64,000 nucleotides of DNA from Eutrophobius brisbanensis (lineage in GTDB: Bacteria; Pseudomonadota; Gammaproteobacteria; Eutrophobiales; Eutrophobiaceae), in assembly GCA_038131795.1 (NCBI GenBank), contig JAYPQE010000003.1:2294001-2358000 (forward strand). The letters are read 5' to 3'. The notes under the pieces were generated by a model, which made no database searches, was not told where the DNA came from, and saw only the letters and a list, made by a program, of their open reading frames with translations. Shown here piece by piece: positions 16,078 through 24,389 of this stretch. Numbering within the stretch: position 1 is the stretch's first letter; each line of letters starts with the position of its first letter. A program made the position numbers and the translations under genes.

Positions 16078-16794
16078 ATGAATCACTTTCACCTCAAAAT
16101 GCAAACTCGCGTTATTCATGTCGGTCAGGAGCAAACCCCGGTTTGTATTATCGATAATTTTTTACCAGACACCTCCACGGTAATTAATGCTGCAACCAGA
16201 CAATCTTTTAAGCAAAAAACCTATGAGGACGGCACGCATTACCCCGGAATAAGAGCATCGGTTGGTGGAGAATATGGCATAACATTACTGGATCAACTGT
16301 TGCCTATACTTTATAAAAATTATGACATGCCAGATAATCTGGCACTCTATCCTAAAGGCGGTGTCTATTCGCTGCTTACGCAGACAGAAGAAACCCTGCA
16401 GCCCCGGCAGCGCCTTCCTCATTATGATAGCGTCTCGACTTACAGCTTTGCGATGGTGCATTATCTGAACCCGGGAGAATTTGGCGGTACAGGCTTTTAT
16501 CGTCACAACCCCACCGGTTTTGAGAATATTAGCAGCAGCAGAGAATCAACTTACCTGGATTCTCTGCAGGAATTTATGGCCCAACATGGTCAACCGGGGC
16601 AACAGTATTTCACCCGTTCAAACGAACACTTTGATTTGTTAGAGACGATGGAATATCAACAGAATCAATTACTTATATACCCTGCAACACTATTGCATTC
16701 GGCCTTTATTGAACAACCTGGAAGAGATGTAAATGACGACCCCAGGACAGGTAGATTATGTGCTAATTTTTTTATTGAGTTTAAACAGGCTTAA
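16078..16794 (+). CDS. DUF6445 family protein, 2-oxoglutarate/Fe(II) oxygenase-like
   Basis: Cytosolic protein of 238 residues resembling DUF6445, a family distantly related to the 2-oxoglutarate and Fe(II)-dependent oxygenases. The metal motif H-x-D is seen as LPHYDSV (His115, Asp117), followed by a strand AMVHYLN, with a distal LLHSAFIEQPG and an Arg in TGRLCANFFIEF that could complete the iron and 2-oxoglutarate sites. DUF6445 genes often lie near tryptophan halogenase-like or TonB receptor genes in marine bacteria, which is not the case here. No reaction can be assigned. Confidence 0.75.
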   Translation: MNHFHLKMQTRVIHVGQEQTPVCIIDNFLPDTSTVINAATRQSFKQKTYEDGTHYPGIRASVGGEYGITLLDQLLPILYKNYDMPDNLALYPKGGVYSLLTQTEETLQPRQRLPHYDSVSTYSFAMVHYLNPGEFGGTGFYRHNPTGFENISSSRESTYLDSLQEFMAQHGQPGQQYFTRSNEHFDLLETMEYQQNQLLIYPATLLHSAFIEQPGRDVNDDPRTGRLCANFFIEFKQA

Positions 16795-16816
16795 AGTGAA
16801 AGCTTGCAAATAATCT

Positions 16817-16862
16817 TACTCTGACCCCAAATCTAATCGATTTTATAAATCAGAGTAAAAAC
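16817..16862. repeat. Dispersed repeat, arms facing outward
   Basis: TTACTCTGACCCC (16817-16829) and ATCAGAGTAAAAACTC (from about 16848) flank an AT-rich spacer. The order of the arms is reversed relative to the copy at 14929, but they remain complementary over about 9 bases. Confidence 0.65.
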
Positions 16863-16953
16863 TCTAATTGTTTTCTACTGTTACCCTATATAAAGTAGGT
16901 CATCAGCGTAGGAAAAACCTAACCATTACAAGCTTGACCGATATAATTAAGGC

Positions 16954-17862
16954 ATGAACCAACATCCAAAAATAGTTAACGCGACAAAACTGGGCAATAT
17001 CGGTCTGCGTCTGATAGGTACGACAGATATTGATGGACAGGGTACCGCCCATGAGATTGCACAGGTGGATCCCATCGTTTTATTTGATTTTGCAAAATTC
17101 AAGGCCAGCAAGGAATCAGAATTTCGTCCCCATCCCCACCTGGGTCTAACCGCCATGAGTTATTTGCCACAGAATGGCACCTGGAAGGCCTGGGACAGTT
17201 TAAAGGGTGATTCGGATGAGCTTTTAAAACTGGGCGGGCTGTATTATGTCCATGCGGGCACGTCGGCTTTTCATCATGAATTCGCTGCACCTGAATCAGC
17301 AGAATCGGGAGAAGAGATTGAGTTTATTCAACTTGTCTGGAACGCTACGGATGAACAAGAGGTTAAAACAGTCATTATTCAACCCGAAGATCTCCCGGTC
17401 CTGGAAACAGATTCTGCGAATATCCGTGTCATGGCGGGAGATTTCTGTGGTGTTTCCTCCGTCCAGCCTTTTACCCATAGAAAAATAATCTATAGCTATA
17501 TACATTTACACCCAGGTAAATCGTTAAAAGTCGATATCCCGGAAAACATGAACGGGATTGTCTTTCCAATTGAAGGTGATATGACGGTGGGTGGTACAGC
17601 ACTGAATCAACAACAGATGTTGATATTCAATGCTGGCACAGAACATCTGACTTTGGAAAACGCTGACGCAAATCAATCAGTACGATTAATCATTGCCGCG
17701 GGTGAGCCCGTTAACAAACCATTCCATAAACTGATAGGGTTAGGCGGGTTTATTATTGGTGATGATGAACAATCCATTCGCGATGAGATGCAGGCCCTGA
17801 GTCCGAAGGCCGAGCAGTTAAAAAAGGAAATTCCCCAATACTTCCCCGCGAAGTACCTTTGA
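16954..17862 (+). CDS. Pirin family protein
   Basis: Two-cupin protein of 302 residues. The N-terminal metal-binding cupin shows PHPHLGL (two His) and, after the expected gap, YYVHAGTSAFHHEFA, corresponding to the pirin H-x-E region. The second cupin (from about residue 175) lacks metal ligands, as is usual. Bacterial pirins include quercetin dioxygenases and regulators of pyruvate metabolism; nothing here tells which. It starts with ATG at 16954 after an AT-rich leader, with no strong ribosome site. Confidence 0.82.
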   Translation: MNQHPKIVNATKLGNIGLRLIGTTDIDGQGTAHEIAQVDPIVLFDFAKFKASKESEFRPHPHLGLTAMSYLPQNGTWKAWDSLKGDSDELLKLGGLYYVHAGTSAFHHEFAAPESAESGEEIEFIQLVWNATDEQEVKTVIIQPEDLPVLETDSANIRVMAGDFCGVSSVQPFTHRKIIYSYIHLHPGKSLKVDIPENMNGIVFPIEGDMTVGGTALNQQQMLIFNAGTEHLTLENADANQSVRLIIAAGEPVNKPFHKLIGLGGFIIGDDEQSIRDEMQALSPKAEQLKKEIPQYFPAKYL

Positions 17863-17867
17863 TTTTT

Positions 17868-17915
17868 GGGATTAGCGTAAAGACTTGAAAGTGACTTTTA
17901 CTCTGACTCTAGTTC
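17868..17915. repeat. Degenerate dispersed repeat; supplies a stop codon
   Basis: TGGGATTAGCGTAAAG faces TTTTACTCTGACTC with mismatches. The right arm, read on the minus strand as GAGTCAGAGTAA, encodes the last two residues and the TAA stop (17898-17900) of the FixH/YtkA-like gene. Confidence 0.65.
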
Positions 17916-18341
17916 TTCGTTAATCGCCTTGAGGATCATTTTTCCCTCAACCATGGTTGGTGCTCCCGGGATCATGGTCATCAGTGTCAGCTGCCAGTTT
18001 CCGGCCTCTACCATGTTTGCCCTATATCGATAAATACCCGGTGTATCCGAGGTCAAGGCAGCAAGATGTGTGCTCCTGTCTGGTTTGCCTTCGGGGGTCA
18101 TGTCCAGGCGGTCAGCAAAGATCATTGCATCCGTGACCGGTTCACCCGTTGCTTTATGAAGAATTTGTACTGAAAATTCGATACGGTTGCCTAACGGTAC
18201 TTCATCATTTATCAATTCAAAAATATAGTTATCAGGATTTCCTGATGCTGAAAAGCCAAAGCCCGTTATGCTTAGTAGCATCAGGACGTGGAAAAATATG
18301 TTCTTCCGGCAAAGGAAGCTGTTAATGAGTATTAATTTCAT
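17898..18341 (-). CDS. Exported FixH/YtkA-like protein
   Basis: Protein of 147 residues with one N-terminal hydrophobic segment (residues about 15-32), then an immunoglobulin-like beta domain with VPLGNRIEFSVQILHKATGEPVTDAMIF and GIYRYRANMVEAGNWQLTLMT, the pattern of the FixH/YtkA-like family. Such proteins are membrane-attached or periplasmic and often travel with cytochrome oxidase or copper genes. It lies directly downstream of the PQQ dehydrogenase gene on the same strand, separated by a hairpin-forming repeat, and could assist that enzyme. The last residues and stop come from the dispersed repeat. Confidence 0.65.
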   Translation of the reverse strand: MKLILINSFLCRKNIFFHVLMLLSITGFGFSASGNPDNYIFELINDEVPLGNRIEFSVQILHKATGEPVTDAMIFADRLDMTPEGKPDRSTHLAALTSDTPGIYRYRANMVEAGNWQLTLMTMIPGAPTMVEGKMILKAINEELESE

Positions 18342-18365
18342 TTGGGGATAATAACAGACTATTTT

Positions 18366-18405
18366 GGGTCAGAGTAAAAACTCGAAATAATTTTTACTCT
18401 GACCC
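18366..18405. repeat. Perfect 15-bp inverted dispersed repeat, terminator-like
   Basis: GGGTCAGAGTAAAAA (18366-18380) and TTTTTACTCTGACCC (18391-18405) are exact inverted copies around a 10-base loop. Read on the minus strand this gives a 15-bp hairpin right at the end of the PQQ dehydrogenase gene; the right arm encodes Gly-Ser-Glu and the TAA stop (18394-18396). The run of A/T at the stem base makes a transcription-terminating role plausible. Confidence 0.85.
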
Positions 18406-20631
18406 GAACCGAAACACGTATAGGCCGTTATGTCGAAAGCCTTCCGGGTTCGCCAGGTAGATCTCCGGTGAAAGGAAGTGCGGTACTCGCCACGGGCTCC
18501 CGCCACCCCGGCCGGTGGGAACGGCGACATATTGGAACCCGTCCACCTCGTACGTGATAGGGGAGCCGAGGGCCGATGTGGGCAGTCGGGTCTTCCACAG
18601 CACTTCACCAGTCTTGATATCAAAGGCACGGAACCACCGATCAATATCACCGGCGAACACCAGGTCGCCCGCCGTGGTGAGTGTGGCGGTGGTGAAGGCA
18701 GCGCGCTGTTCCACGCTCCACACCTCTTCCATGCTGGCCACATCATAGGCCGCGAGCTTGCCCAGGTTGCCTTGTGAGTTTGGTGCCTCGAAGTACGACC
18801 GCTGGCCGTTACCGCCGTGCCGTCCACCTTCCTCATAAAGTTCATAAATAGGGACTTCCTTACCCGAGAACTCCATACAGCTTTGGCTGAGAGGAATGAC
18901 CATCAGCCTGGTCCCGGGGTGGTAGGCCGTGGAATGCCAGTTGTGTCCCCCCGCAGTGGACGGGCACACTGAGACCCACTGCTGGACCTTCAATTCGCGG
19001 ATGTCCTGGCGGTAGCGGACTTCTCCGACCTCGCGGTCCACCACGTCGAAGATGTTCTGATATACGGTTTCGGTCAGGTCGATGAACTCACCGGTTTGCC
19101 GGTCCAGTTTCCATAAGATGCCGTCCTTGCCAATGGTGAGGAGCACGGGCCGGTCATCCACATCCGCGAGGACCCGCTCATAGGCCACATCCATGTCCAG
19201 GCTCTCGCCGGCCACGTGCTGGTAGTACCAGACGATACGCCCGTCATCGGGGTTAAGGGCGAGGGTGGAGTTGGAATACAGTGCGCGATCATCCGTCGTC
19301 ATCTTTCGGCTGGCTGCAAGCCAGGGTTTGGGCTGCGCGGTACCGAAGTAGACGAGATCCAGTTCCGGATCATACGTGCCGGAAATCCAGGCATCCACAC
19401 CGCCCCGCATCACCCAGGGAAGCCCTCCCCAGGTGTCGCCGCCGGGTTCGTCCGGACGCGCAATGGTATAGGTGCGCCACAGCTCTTCACCCGTGCGCGC
19501 GTCGTGGGCGGTAATAAAGCAGGTCTCTTCATTATATATACGGCAGTTATTGATGCCGTTGATGACCTTGCCTTTGACGATGATGGGTCCTGACGAGTTC
19601 AGGTAACCCAGTGCGGGGGCTTCCACCTGTGTTTCCCAGCGGACGGCACCGGTGCGGGCGTCCAGGGCCACCATGGCGGATGTGTTGGTGGCCACGTAAA
19701 TCATGTCTTCCCACAGGGCGATATTGCGGTTCACCGTGCCTTCCACCGTACCCTCCGGCGGGATATACCGGTATTCCCAGAGGAGCGTCCCGTCCACCGC
19801 ATCCAGGGCCTGGACGATGTTCCCCGGGTTGGTGATATACATTACCCCGCCCCGGACCAGGGGCACCGGTTGGCTGATGCCGTCATGCATCCCCCAGGAC
19901 CAGGCGAGTTGTAGGCGTCCGACATTTTCTTTATTGATCTGTGTTAACGGGCTGTACCCGGTGCCATCGGGGGTCCGGCGCCAGTGCAGCCAATCGCTGT
20001 CGGGCGGTGATAGCAATACATCATCGGAGGCGGGGACAAATCGTTCTGCGATATGAAAGGTTTGCGTTTGTGCAGTGGGCGATTCGGAGATTGCACCCGC
20101 CGTCAGCGGGGCCGTCACTATGGCATCTGGTGAGGGGGCGGTGCCCGGACGTCCAGGGACGGGGTAGGTGGTTGTAGTCGATTCAGCCGCCTGTCCAGTT
20201 ACGCCGGCGAGCACCTGGCCCGGTGATGAAAAGGCCAGTTCGGACTCTCCCGGTGCCACCCCATTTTCGCGGAGGACATATGCAACGATGGCCTCGTAGC
20301 CGTCCTGGCCTAAAGATCCGGGATTGTCCAACGGCATGGTCGCTGCGATGGCTTGCAGGAACGCGCCTACCGGTCTGCCACCCCATTGCGTCCTGAAGGA
20401 CACACCCACCATCGCCGGGGCCTCGAAGCCGCCCTGTAGCTGCGCGCCGTGACAGGTGGCACAGGCTTGCCGGTAGAGTTCTGCTCCCGCATCCGCCTGG
20501 GCGGCCACATAGCTGGCCTGGACTGTTTCCTGGATCTGCTGGGCCTGGGCCGAGGCGGGGAGGGCAACTACAGCCCACAGTGTGATGAAGACTGCGAGGC
20601 TGCAACCTCGCCTGGTGTTGGTGTCATGCAT
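18394..20631 (-). CDS. PQQ-dependent dehydrogenase with N-terminal cytochrome c domain
   Basis: Periplasmic quinoprotein of 745 residues. Signal peptide to about residue 30 (ASAQA), then a cytochrome c domain with CATCH at 57-61, then from about residue 205 an eight-bladed propeller like quinoprotein alcohol dehydrogenases (WLHWRRTPDGTGYSPLTQINKENV near its start, WEYRY, TGAVRWET, TGEELWR blades). The central region differs from classical ethanol/methanol dehydrogenases: GINNCRIYNEETCFITA replaces the usual stretch with adjacent cysteines, so the substrate may not be a simple alcohol. The fused heme lies at the N-terminus, not at the C-terminus as in type II enzymes. The ATG has AGGA five bases upstream. 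The C-terminal GSE and stop are repeat-derived. Confidence 0.85.
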   Translation of the reverse strand: MHDTNTRRGCSLAVFITLWAVVALPASAQAQQIQETVQASYVAAQADAGAELYRQACATCHGAQLQGGFEAPAMVGVSFRTQWGGRPVGAFLQAIAATMPLDNPGSLGQDGYEAIVAYVLRENGVAPGESELAFSSPGQVLAGVTGQAAESTTTTYPVPGRPGTAPSPDAIVTAPLTAGAISESPTAQTQTFHIAERFVPASDDVLLSPPDSDWLHWRRTPDGTGYSPLTQINKENVGRLQLAWSWGMHDGISQPVPLVRGGVMYITNPGNIVQALDAVDGTLLWEYRYIPPEGTVEGTVNRNIALWEDMIYVATNTSAMVALDARTGAVRWETQVEAPALGYLNSSGPIIVKGKVINGINNCRIYNEETCFITAHDARTGEELWRTYTIARPDEPGGDTWGGLPWVMRGGVDAWISGTYDPELDLVYFGTAQPKPWLAASRKMTTDDRALYSNSTLALNPDDGRIVWYYQHVAGESLDMDVAYERVLADVDDRPVLLTIGKDGILWKLDRQTGEFIDLTETVYQNIFDVVDREVGEVRYRQDIRELKVQQWVSVCPSTAGGHNWHSTAYHPGTRLMVIPLSQSCMEFSGKEVPIYELYEEGGRHGGNGQRSYFEAPNSQGNLGKLAAYDVASMEEVWSVEQRAAFTTATLTTAGDLVFAGDIDRWFRAFDIKTGEVLWKTRLPTSALGSPITYEVDGFQYVAVPTGRGGGSPWRVPHFLSPEIYLANPEGFRHNGLYVFRFGSE

Positions 20632-20685
20632 TATTCCTGAGCCCCCGATTGGAATGGTTTATAGAAAGTATACAATGAATATTCA

Positions 20686-20700
20686 GGTCAGAGTAAAAAC
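20686..20700 (+). repeat. Single arm of the dispersed repeat
   Basis: GGTCAGAGTAAAAAC, without a facing arm nearby. It lies upstream of the PQQ dehydrogenase gene. Confidence 0.6.
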
Positions 20701-20789
20701 CCGGACGTCATGAGCGAGACCATCTGGGTCTTTGCGTTACCGGACTAATTCACGTTAAGCAGGGTGATCCAGACTGGCCCTTATTTATA

Positions 20790-21347
20790 TTACTCAACAT
20801 AAGGGACAACCTTAATCGCACTGCCTATACCGCCGATTATATTATCGCCAATGTCCGGGCCTTTATAGACACGGATATCGAAACCTGCGGGATTGTATTG
20901 ATAAGCTGCAATATATTTAAACCATACTCCAAAATCGTTTCGACTGATTCGTGTACCTTCCACATTCCAGTCTGCCGGATTTTCCGGACAGACGGATCGT
21001 TCATTACATTCTTTATGTATAAGCTCGGCGGCACTGACTGCTTGCTTGAGGGCAATATCGTAAGTCCACAACGCTAAACCCATAATGAATGCAAATACGA
21101 TAATGGTTAACAAAGGTCTGATGAGGAAATATTTTCTTTTTTTGAAAAAGATGAGTTTCGCAATGATTGAAATGATGCTGAACAGGACTGGCAATATGAA
21201 AAAGCCGGCTAAAAATACCAGCGCGCTGCCATTGTTGGTAGCAAACAGGATCCCCAATATGAGCAAGGGCGGAATGACCTGAAATAGCCAGTGCTTTGTG
21301 CCAGGAAGTGTCTGGTGCTTGTCATTTGTATCGATGCGTTCATTCAT
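20790..21347 (-). CDS. Uncharacterised membrane protein
   Basis: Protein of 185 residues with three to four hydrophobic helices in the first 110 residues (PPLLILGILFATNNG, LVFLAGFFILPVLFSIISII, PLLTIIVFAFIMGLALW), then a soluble C-terminal part of about 70 residues with two Cys (CNERSVC) that could form a disulfide outside the cytoplasm. I do not recognise the family. It is monocistronic and has no clear ribosome site before the ATG. Confidence 0.55.
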   Translation of the reverse strand: MNERIDTNDKHQTLPGTKHWLFQVIPPLLILGILFATNNGSALVFLAGFFILPVLFSIISIIAKLIFFKKRKYFLIRPLLTIIVFAFIMGLALWTYDIALKQAVSAAELIHKECNERSVCPENPADWNVEGTRISRNDFGVWFKYIAAYQYNPAGFDIRVYKGPDIGDNIIGGIGSAIKVVPYVE

Positions 21348-21405
21348 CGTAATTAGTGCTCAATATCCATAGGCTGATGGAATAGAAATTAGTATAAAAA
21401 TCAAA

Positions 21406-21432
21406 AGGAGTAGTGTCGATTGATTTAGGAAA
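21406..21432 (+). repeat. Truncated dispersed repeat
   Basis: AGGAGTAGTGTCGATTGATT followed by TAGGAAA resembles the unit at 11985 (GATTGATTTAGGAA in common). Here the second arm is missing. Confidence 0.55.
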
Positions 21433-21550
21433 TTCAGTCTACTAGAGTGCGTGAAAGTTATATATAGTTACAGGGGAATTTAAAACTGTTTATTTGAACC
21501 GTCTAACAAGCGCTTAATGGTGTATATACAACCCCATATTGAAAGGAAAA

Positions 21551-22003
21551 ATGATGAAAAAATTACTATCACATATAGCAACAGGTATAGGAGGCATTAT
21601 GCTCGGTGTGGGTTTGACCTTTGCATCACTTACTAACTCAGCCGAGGAGCCACCGGTGCAGGCGGCATCAGCCAGCCAGGAAGTCAAACGTGCGCTGCAT
21701 ATCGAGAAAACGCTGGATGACATATTAGGTCGTGTAGTTTCCATCAGTGAGACTGAGCGCCCGCCGGGTAACGGCAGTACGGCACACCGTCATCCCGGGA
21801 GTCACAATTTTGGTTACGTGATCTCAGGTACCTACGAGGTGCAAATCGATGATGGCCCGGTACAGCGGTTGGGCCCTGGAGAAGTATTCTACGAAGCCCC
21901 CGGTCAGTTGCATGCTGTATCGAGGAACGGTAGCACTACCGAACCCGTCCGCTACCTGATATTCAAGATCGCAGATCCCAGCCTGCCGTCGACGGTACGG
22001 TAA
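21551..22003 (+). CDS. Exported cupin protein
   Basis: About 150 residues; starts at one of two adjacent ATGs (21551 or 21554) behind GAAAGGA at 21541-21547. A TTG-initiated extension is less likely. Signal peptide or anchor over the first 30 residues, then a single cupin barrel: HRHPGSHNFGYVISGTYEV carries the metal-ligand His residues and Tyr, followed by LGPGEVFYEAPGQLHAVS with the fourth His. Small periplasmic cupins of this kind are of unknown function. A HAD phosphatase gene follows 26 bases later in the same direction. Confidence 0.8.
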   Translation: MMKKLLSHIATGIGGIMLGVGLTFASLTNSAEEPPVQAASASQEVKRALHIEKTLDDILGRVVSISETERPPGNGSTAHRHPGSHNFGYVISGTYEVQIDDGPVQRLGPGEVFYEAPGQLHAVSRNGSTTEPVRYLIFKIADPSLPSTVR

Positions 22004-22029
22004 AACGGGGGCTAGATAACAGATTAACG

Positions 22030-22665
22030 ATGTTAGTAATATTTGACTGGGACGGGACCCTGATAAACTCACTGGCCAAGATTACCGAATGTATGCAACT
22101 GGCTGCAACGGATGCAGGATTGGAACCACCCAGTAACACAGAGGTTCATGGCATTGTGGGTCTGGGTATACCGCAGGCATTGGCCACATTGTATCCCGAT
22201 GTGCCTGGTGAACCATTGAATATGGTGCGGGGGCGCTATTCACATCATTTTCTGATTAAAGACCAGACTCCCTGCGCGCTCTATCCTGGCGTAGAAGATA
22301 CCCTGAATGATCTTAAATCGGCCGGTCATCACATTGCAGTGGCCACCGGCAAGAGCCGTCGGGGACTGGCCCGTGTTTTAACCAACCTCAAGTGGGATGA
22401 CCATTTTCATGCAACGCGATGTGCGGATGAGACCGCATCGAAACCCAATCCCCTGATGCTTTCAGAAATTCTTACCGAACTGGATTATGGGGTAGAGGAT
22501 GCGGTGATGGTGGGAGACACGGAATTTGACCTGGAGATGGCCTCACGCCTGGGGATGCGCAGGATAGGGGTGAGTTATGGCGCCCATTCGCCAGAGCGAT
22601 TAAGCCTGCACCAACCGGAGGCCATTATTGATGATATCAAAGCGCTATTGCGGATCCTTCAGTGA
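22030..22665 (+). CDS. HAD-superfamily phosphatase, phosphoglycolate phosphatase-like
   Basis: Cytosolic HAD hydrolase of 211 residues. Motif I FDWDGTLINS (nucleophile Asp and general acid Asp), a helical cap domain, motif II as VATGKS, motif III Lys in SKPNPLM, motif IV MVGDTEFDLEMA. This is the pattern of phosphoglycolate phosphatase (Gph) and its relatives; the exact substrate is not fixed by these motifs. The next gene starts 34 bases downstream. Confidence 0.85.
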   Translation: MLVIFDWDGTLINSLAKITECMQLAATDAGLEPPSNTEVHGIVGLGIPQALATLYPDVPGEPLNMVRGRYSHHFLIKDQTPCALYPGVEDTLNDLKSAGHHIAVATGKSRRGLARVLTNLKWDDHFHATRCADETASKPNPLMLSEILTELDYGVEDAVMVGDTEFDLEMASRLGMRRIGVSYGAHSPERLSLHQPEAIIDDIKALLRILQ

Positions 22666-22699
22666 CCCTATAAATTTGTCATCAAATACAGGGGGAAAC

Positions 22700-23728
22700 A
22701 TGCATACTAAAAAATTATCAATCATTTCCATTTTTACCGCGCTTACCTTCATAACCGTTCTCACGGCACACGCAGAGGATGATCTGGTCATTCGCCGCCA
22801 GGGCAGTATGGAGGCCGGTGGTAGAGCTGTGGTCTGCGATACCATAGACAGTGCCGGCAACACTGGTCGGCATTTTGGTGGCCACACAATAGTGGATGGT
22901 ATTTACGCTTCCTACCAATACCCGGCCAACCAGCGATATGCGTATCCGATCCTGTTTAACCACGGTGGCGGCCATACCGGGCGTTTTTATGACACCACAC
23001 CCGATGGTCGTGAAGGTTGGTTGACGCTTTTCCTGCGCCAGGGCTTTGCCACCTATGGTGTGGATCGCGTCAATAGTGGTCGTTCCGGCATTGATTCCTG
23101 CCAGATCATCGCGGTCACCCAGGGTAAGGCACCGTTGTCGACCATGCCATCCATGAACCGCTATTCCTTTGAATCAGCCTGGAAGGCCTTCCGCTGGGGG
23201 CCGGAATACCCTGTCGCTTATGAGAATACTCAATTCCCCATGGAAGCGGTGGACAACTACTACCCTCAGCTGGTCAATACCTATCGTGATGAGGCACAGG
23301 TCGAGAAATCCGTGGAGGCCTACTCTGCATTGATCGACAAGATAGGTACACCGGTGGTGCTGCAATCGTGGTCGTCATCAGGCATTTTGATCTACCTGAC
23401 AGCAGCGGAACGATCTGACAAGGTGAAGGGCATACTCGCGGTGGAAAGTTCCGTTACCGCGTTTGATGCCATTCCAGTAGATGCGATGAAGAAGCTGGCC
23501 AACGTACCGATCTATATTGTAATCGGCGACCGTGCCCAGGATCGGGTGGATGCATCACGTGCATTTCAGAAAAAGATGGCCGCCATTGGCGGCGACGTAA
23601 CCGTTGATGCGCTTCCGGAAGCCGGTATCTACGGTAACAGCCATACGTTACCGCTTGAAAAGAACAACCGGCAGATTATGTTCCGTATGATCGCGTGGAT
23701 GGAAGGTCATATTTATAACAAGAACTGA
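22700..23728 (+). CDS. Exported alpha/beta hydrolase, copy 2
   Basis: Secreted hydrolase of 342 residues; the start is placed at the ATG behind GGGGGAA (22691-22697), which begins a clear signal peptide ending TAHA. A longer reading overlapping the HAD gene is less likely. It is a relative of the protein at 13651-14919: LFNHGGGHTGRFYDT for the oxyanion region, LQSWSSSGILIYL for the nucleophile elbow, and AGIYGNSHTLPLEKNNRQI for the catalytic His block, matching G-N-x-H-x-L-x-x-E-K-N of copy 1. Substrate unknown. A degraded carboxymuconolactone decarboxylase-like gene follows. Confidence 0.8.
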   Translation: MHTKKLSIISIFTALTFITVLTAHAEDDLVIRRQGSMEAGGRAVVCDTIDSAGNTGRHFGGHTIVDGIYASYQYPANQRYAYPILFNHGGGHTGRFYDTTPDGREGWLTLFLRQGFATYGVDRVNSGRSGIDSCQIIAVTQGKAPLSTMPSMNRYSFESAWKAFRWGPEYPVAYENTQFPMEAVDNYYPQLVNTYRDEAQVEKSVEAYSALIDKIGTPVVLQSWSSSGILIYLTAAERSDKVKGILAVESSVTAFDAIPVDAMKKLANVPIYIVIGDRAQDRVDASRAFQKKMAAIGGDVTVDALPEAGIYGNSHTLPLEKNNRQIMFRMIAWMEGHIYNKN

Positions 23729-23778
23729 TCCAGCATGAATAAATGGGACCATAATAAAAATCAATTAAGGAGATTTTT

Positions 23779-24350
23779 ATGACATCCGACTTACAACTCA
23801 CATTACAGGCCTTGACGCCGGAGATCGCGAAAGGTGAAGCCAAATCCATACTGGAAGAAAGGCAGGCCGCCATGGTTTTTCTCCCCAATATGTAGGCAAC
23901 CATGGCCAATTCCACATTACTACTTAAAACCTATCTAAATGTCATGATGATTTTCGTAAGGAAACGTTGTTTTCACCTGTCGAGCAGGAAGTACTGTTTT
24001 TGACCATCAGCCGGTTCCACAGCTGCGAGTATTGCGTGACAGCCCACAGTGTGATCGCCGATACCCGGTCAAAGGTACCTGTGGAGATTACTGATGCCAT
24101 CCGGGATGGTAAGAGCATCAACGATCCTAAACTGGCTGCCCTGAATGCCTTTACCATAGAGATGCTGGATACTCGGGGCCTGCCCGGCACAGACGCTGTG
24201 GAATCATTCCAGTCAGCCGGGTATACCGAAAAACATCTCCTTGAGATCATTGTTGCAATTGCTATTAAGACACTCAGTAATTACAGCAATCACCTGCTCA
24301 ATCCCCAGGTCGATGACCCCTTTACCGGTCGGGCCTGGGTGTCAAAATAA
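23779..24350 (+). pseudogene. Carboxymuconolactone decarboxylase/AhpD-like pseudogene
   Basis: A good ribosome site (AAGGAGA) precedes an ATG at 23779 that opens a frame of 38 codons ending FLPNM and then TAG (23893-23895). The same frame continues with ATMANSTLLLKTYL, as expected for this family. The rest of the protein (HDDFRKETLFSPVEQEVLFL, then CEYC, the redox Cys pair, and AHSVIA) is in another frame from about 23937. Losing one A in CTAAAATGT would explain the shift. Thus there is one nonsense and one frameshift change. If the C-terminal part (23967-24350, TTG start) is translated at all, it would keep the Cys motif. An assembly error is possible for the shift but less so for both. Confidence 0.82.
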
Positions 24351-24389
24351 CATTAATAACAAAATCCAGATCATTATTACGGAGGGATT

